This document shows positions 4,901-7,534 of a stretch of 7,534 bases of DNA, piece after piece. This stretch comes from an uncultured Eubacteriales bacterium (lineage in GTDB: Bacteria; Bacillota; Clostridia; Lachnospirales; Lachnospiraceae), in the NCBI GenBank assembly GCA_949286775.1, contig CASEDW010000114.1, positions 1-7,534 of the forward strand, given 5' to 3'. Within the stretch, counting starts at the first letter, position 1, and each line of letters begins with the position of its first letter. Position numbers and translations under genes: made by a program. The notes under the pieces were generated by a model. It did not search any database. It had not been told where the DNA came from and was given only the letters and a program-made list of their open reading frames with translations.

Positions 4901-5629
4901 TCATTCACCTCCCTGGCTTACGCCGGTGATCGTAGTTCCGCTCATGGTGACGTCTACGCCCCATGCGCTCTTTATTGCGTCAGCCGCGTTATGATTCTGA
5001 ACAGCGTCGACTTCCGCCGTCAGATTAAATGTATATCCGTCATAAGCATATGTCGTCTCTGTAATAAGCTTGCCGTCTTCTTCGTAAGTATTCTCAGAAA
5101 CCTTAGTAGCCAGCGCGTTGTCAATGCTTATGGTATCAGTCAAAAGACTTGTAGTATCTCCGGCTGTAAGCGGTTCTGTATAATACCATACTGAACGCTC
5201 TGTGGTTCTTGAAGTCTCGTCCTCGATCCATCCGTCGCCTGTAAAATTCAGGTCGATATATGAAGGCGATAAAGTTGTATCTTTTACACCCTCAGCATTT
5301 GTCCAGCTCTTGTAAATGCGGACACGCACATACTGATCAATGTTTCCTGAGTTTCTAACCGCCAGTTCTTCCTCATATTTCTGACCGAGTTTCACATCTG
5401 TCAGACCCAAGAGCAATGAACCCTCCTGCTGATCCGCAGCTACTTCATTTCCGTTTTCCATCAGCGTTACGCCGATTTCCGGAGTTTCCATCCTTGCATA
5501 ATAATTATCACTGAAATAAGTAAGCGCCGCTCTTGTGCTTCCGATAGCGCTTCCGCCTAAAAGAACAGCTGCGGCTGCGAAAAGCGCGATCGTTGATTTA
5601 TGAAAGCGGGAATTTTTATTCTTTCTCAT
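4901..5629 (-). CDS. TasA/camelysin-like protein with SipW-type signal peptide (242 aa)
   Basis: Secreted fibre or matrix subunit candidate. The N-terminus has a basic region, a hydrophobic core (13-33) and the SipW-type cleavage region TRAALTYFSDNYY (32-44), with processing likely after Ala34 or Ala35. The mature part shows the family pattern LGQKYEEELAVRNSGNIDQYVRVRIYKSW (81-109), then LNFTGDGW (127-134) and SVWYYTEPLTAGDTTSLL (146-163). It ends in QNHNAADAIKSAWGVDV (211-227). TasA and BsaA-type proteins form extracellular fibres in biofilms, and the role here is inferred by family. FTGDGW and WYY are shared with the protein encoded just upstream, so the two are paralogues. ATG 5629 overlaps the preceding TGA by one base and is served by GGAGG within that gene's end. 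No sortase motif or C-terminal helix is present. Confidence 0.87.
   Translation of the reverse strand: MRKNKNSRFHKSTIALFAAAAVLLGGSAIGSTRAALTYFSDNYYARMETPEIGVTLMENGNEVAADQQEGSLLLGLTDVKLGQKYEEELAVRNSGNIDQYVRVRIYKSWTNAEGVKDTTLSPSYIDLNFTGDGWIEDETSRTTERSVWYYTEPLTAGDTTSLLTDTISIDNALATKVSENTYEEDGKLITETTYAYDGYTFNLTAEVDAVQNHNAADAIKSAWGVDVTMSGTTITGVSQGGE
4905..4914 (-). promoter_or_regulatory. Ribosome binding site fixing the 4899 start
   Basis: AGGGAGGTGA lies 5 bases before ATG 4899 and is contributed by the last codons (QGGE) of the upstream gene. An in-frame GTG at 4908 is part of this site and so is not the start. Confidence 0.8.
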
Positions 5630-6123
5630 CAGCTGATCCCTCCTTCATTAATCGCTAAATCCCAGTCGGGGTATGGATTGCCGTCCGCGTCGTACTGTAC
5701 CGGCGTACACTCCTGTACAACTGCTACGTTAAAGTCTTCCATAAAATCTTCAGGAAGCGTAATCGCCGCCAGAAGAGATCCTGTAGCTTCATCAGGAGCT
5801 ATCGAATTAGCGTAATACCAGTAGCCGTCTTCGCCATCACTCCATCCGTCTCCGCTGAAATCAATCGTAAACTGGCTGCCCGCGAGAACTTTAACACGGA
5901 CATAGCAGTCAACGTTGCCTGTATTTGTAATAACTATGTCTTTAGTCCAGTTTTCAAAATTCTCTTCAATTTCTGTACTGTGTCCAAGCGAAAGAGCCGC
6001 TCCTCCGCCTGCTGAGGCGTAAGTCGTAAAGTACGCCATCGCGCCCGGCAGTGTAAGCCCTGCCGCGAGCACGGCTGCAGCGGCTGTCAGCCAGACTTTT
6101 TTATTAATACAAAATCTTTTCAT
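5629..6123 (-). CDS. TasA/camelysin-like protein with SipW-type signal peptide (164 aa)
   Basis: A short secreted subunit of the SipW-dependent class. The hydrophobic signal (about 10-30) ends GAMAYFTTYASAGGG, the A-x-A-Y-F-T/S form typical of SipW substrates, with cleavage likely after Ala30. The mature chain has the family's strand pattern NWTKDIVITNTGNVDCYVRV (58-77). This is followed by FSGDGWSDGEDGYWYYAN (89-106) and PDEATGSLLAAI, which align by eye with the downstream 242-aa protein. It ends VQYDADGNPYPDWDLAINEGGIS. At 164 residues it is smaller than Bacillus TasA. No wall or membrane anchor is seen, so it is predicted to be released and assembled outside the cell. ATG 6123 has a strong AAAGGAGG site. 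The last codons of this gene contain the ribosome site of the next, with TGATG overlap, so the two subunits are probably made at a fixed ratio. Confidence 0.87.
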   Translation of the reverse strand: MKRFCINKKVWLTAAAAVLAAGLTLPGAMAYFTTYASAGGGAALSLGHSTEIEENFENWTKDIVITNTGNVDCYVRVKVLAGSQFTIDFSGDGWSDGEDGYWYYANSIAPDEATGSLLAAITLPEDFMEDFNVAVVQECTPVQYDADGNPYPDWDLAINEGGIS

Positions 6124-6138
6124 TGCTTTCAGCCTCCT

Positions 6139-7155
6139 TTACTCTGCTGCCGGACTTTCACTCTGACCGCCCTGAGTCCACTGCCATTCGCCGCCTTCTT
6201 CCGTAGGCGCATGGAACTGATTCAGTACTCCGGTACCTGGTATAAGCTTGTCATTGTAGTCGTTTTCAAAAGAAACTTCAGCGCCTAATCCGCCAGCTTC
6301 AATGATCTGATCAGCCACGATAACGGCTGTTGCCGCAGTCTCGCCAACAGATTCATAGCTTCCTCCGCTGTAAATTTCCGTTACTGTTACTTCCATTCCA
6401 ACAGGAATACCGTCCACATATACAGAACCGCTTCCCGCTGAAGTCATCTCTATCGAAGTAACGTTGCTGTAAATTTCTCCGTCTTTCTCGCCTTCAATCT
6501 CAAATACAAAGAAACCATCCTGAGTGAGGTTGTTGTATCCGAGCAGCGACTTGTTGATAGTAAGACCGCCGTACTGCATCTCGCGTTCTACTTTAAGTCC
6601 TACTACAGGATCGTAGATCCATGTGTCGTCTCCTGAGTTGTAATAATCATTTCCCGGAAGCGCCGTCAGATACGGAGCGAACTGATACTGATATGAATAA
6701 TCAGTATTGTAAGTATCTTCCGGAACAACAAGATACATTCCTACAGAAAGATCAGATACCGTGCCGGTTCCCGCCGTTATATCGATCTCGGCATCAGGAA
6801 CTGAAGTATCCGAAAGTTTTCCGAATGCTGTCTCGGCCATTGTAAGCCACTCGTCGGCTGTCGTCGCATCGCTGATGGTATCAAGACCGATTCCCTCAAA
6901 GTTAGCAAGCTCCGTATACTGACCAGACTCGTTTACGTCGGCCACTTTATAAAGATCTACCGGAATAGTCATCTGATCAAGATCAGTCTCGTACTGGCTT
7001 CCGGCTTCCACCTCCACAGTCAGGCTGCATGTCTTCGTCAGGTCGATCGGATTTGCAGCATAGACGTCGCCGATGGAAAGGGCGGCTGCCGAAAATGCCA
7101 TAACAGCTGCAATCGCTGCTGCCATTCCTTTTTTATTTAATCCTTCTTTTTTCAA
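6139..7155 (-). CDS. Pilin-like Ig-fold surface protein next to class C sortase
   Basis: 338 residues with a signal peptide (1-33, GDVYA then AN). An N-terminal pilin-type domain (about 37-190) is rich in Asp/Thr/Tyr and includes MTIPVDLYKVADVNESGQY and VGMYLVVPE. A second Ig-like domain (about 197-303) starts GGLTINKSLLG and ends VSFENDY, as in Gram-positive pilin repeats such as the DUF7601/DUF5979 type. Its place directly after a class C sortase suggests a pilus subunit. IPGTG (305-309) resembles a sortase motif but is followed by a polar tail (EWQWTQGG), with no membrane helix and no positive tail, so a normal sorting signal is absent. The start is TTG at 7155, supported by AAGGGGG 7 bases upstream overlapping the sortase stop and by the signal peptide. 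The domain naming is from recognition, and whether it is polymerised is uncertain. Confidence 0.83.
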   Translation of the reverse strand: MKKEGLNKKGMAAAIAAVMAFSAAALSIGDVYAANPIDLTKTCSLTVEVEAGSQYETDLDQMTIPVDLYKVADVNESGQYTELANFEGIGLDTISDATTADEWLTMAETAFGKLSDTSVPDAEIDITAGTGTVSDLSVGMYLVVPEDTYNTDYSYQYQFAPYLTALPGNDYYNSGDDTWIYDPVVGLKVEREMQYGGLTINKSLLGYNNLTQDGFFVFEIEGEKDGEIYSNVTSIEMTSAGSGSVYVDGIPVGMEVTVTEIYSGGSYESVGETAATAVIVADQIIEAGGLGAEVSFENDYNDKLIPGTGVLNQFHAPTEEGGEWQWTQGGQSESPAAE

Positions 7156-7162
7156 CTTCGTA

Positions 7163-7170
7163 CCCCCTTA
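7163..7170 (-). promoter_or_regulatory. Ribosome binding site for the TTG-started pilin gene
   Basis: TAAGGGGG on the minus strand includes the TAA stop of the sortase gene and lies 7 bases before TTG 7155. The first ATG in frame (residue 11) falls inside the signal peptide and would remove its basic head, so TTG is preferred. Confidence 0.75.
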
Positions 7171-7534
7171 CGAATCCCTGTCCGCCGGCTTTTTCTTCTT
7201 CGGCAGAAAGTAATTTTTCATCAACAATATTACGAGAATGGTAATTGCCAATCCCAGTAACAGGTATAGCATATAATAGTTCTGTATGGACTCTACCATG
7301 GTATCTATCGGAGTCTCGCTCTTTTCAAGCTCTCCTTCATACGGAACTCTGTGTCCACGCACCAGTAGCCTGTGGGTATTTACACCATATGGAGTGCATG
7401 TAAAGAGTGTTACAAGATCCTCTCCCTCCACCACCTGTAGGGCTTCTGTCAGCGTTTCCATGTCATCCTTGTCAACCATGGGAAGAATCTGATCTACTTC
7501 GTAAGCCAGATCTTCATCCAGTACATGTATATAG
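7168..7534 (-). CDS. Class C (pilus-type) sortase, C-terminal 121 residues
   Basis: The frame is open to the window edge, so the N-terminal part lies outside. The visible part begins YIHVLDEDLAYEVDQI, a stretch common in class C sortases, and contains the active-site signature TLFTCTPYGVNTHRLLVRG. Its Cys is the catalytic nucleophile, and the Arg nine residues later (in THRLL) is the transition-state Arg. The catalytic His lies before the window. After residue EKSETP comes a membrane helix (YMLYLLLGLAITILVILLM), then KKKK and the end. A C-terminal anchor of this kind is usual for class C enzymes. These transpeptidases link pilin subunits through isopeptide bonds on the outer membrane face. 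The stop is followed after 12 bases by the pilin-like gene, indicating co-transcription. Confidence 0.93.
   Translation of the reverse strand, partial: YIHVLDEDLAYEVDQILPMVDKDDMETLTEALQVVEGEDLVTLFTCTPYGVNTHRLLVRGHRVPYEGELEKSETPIDTMVESIQNYYMLYLLLGLAITILVILLMKNYFLPKKKKPADRDS

Noticed and set aside
1..7534. CRISPR array, tRNA or rRNA gene
   Set aside because: No regularly spaced direct repeats and no cloverleaf or rRNA-like stretches were seen. TnpB here belongs to the transposon and not to a CRISPR locus.

Overview
This window looks like chromosomal DNA from a Gram-positive, low-to-mid GC member of the Clostridia, most likely a Lachnospiraceae-type gut anaerobe. The grounds are strong AGGAGG-type ribosome binding sites, a class C sortase, an ER-type SipW signal peptidase, TasA/camelysin-like secreted proteins, and a clostridial-style IS200/IS605 element. 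The genus assignment is inference. Every gene I can support lies on the minus strand, so transcription runs from high to low coordinates.

Region 1 (7534 to 3099) is a tightly packed cell-surface operon that enters from outside the window. In order it encodes the C-terminal part of a class C (pilus) sortase, a large pilin-like Ig-fold protein, two SipW-type/TasA-like matrix proteins, a surface protein with a TGD-type sorting-like tail, and a MucBP-type membrane-anchored protein with a long T/G/E/P stalk. Junctions are 15 nt or less, and the Shine-Dalgarno (SD) sequences of three downstream genes lie inside the last codons of the gene before. A hairpin follows the last gene, then a separate promoter and a signal peptidase of the SipW family (2918 to 2397). 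Together these resemble an envelope-fibre or biofilm-matrix factory. SipW would mature the TasA-like subunits, the sortase would polymerise or anchor pilin-type subunits, and two membrane-tethered proteins would provide the base or an adhesin.

Region 2 (about 2350 to 1951) holds a promoter, a structured leader and one small uncharacterised protein gene.

Region 3 (about 1860 to 88) is an IS200/IS605-family element with an apparently intact Y1 transposase (tnpA), an intact TnpB RNA-guided nuclease, left-end and right-end hairpins of matching architecture, an RBS-masking hairpin before tnpA, and a probable omega RNA (reRNA) covering the right end. The element ends directly against the ribosome binding site of a gene cut by the window edge (70 to 1), whose first 23 residues resemble the YbaK/EbsC aminoacyl-tRNA deacylase family.

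No tRNA, rRNA, CRISPR array or plus-strand gene could be supported. No gene-free stretch exceeds 300 bases.
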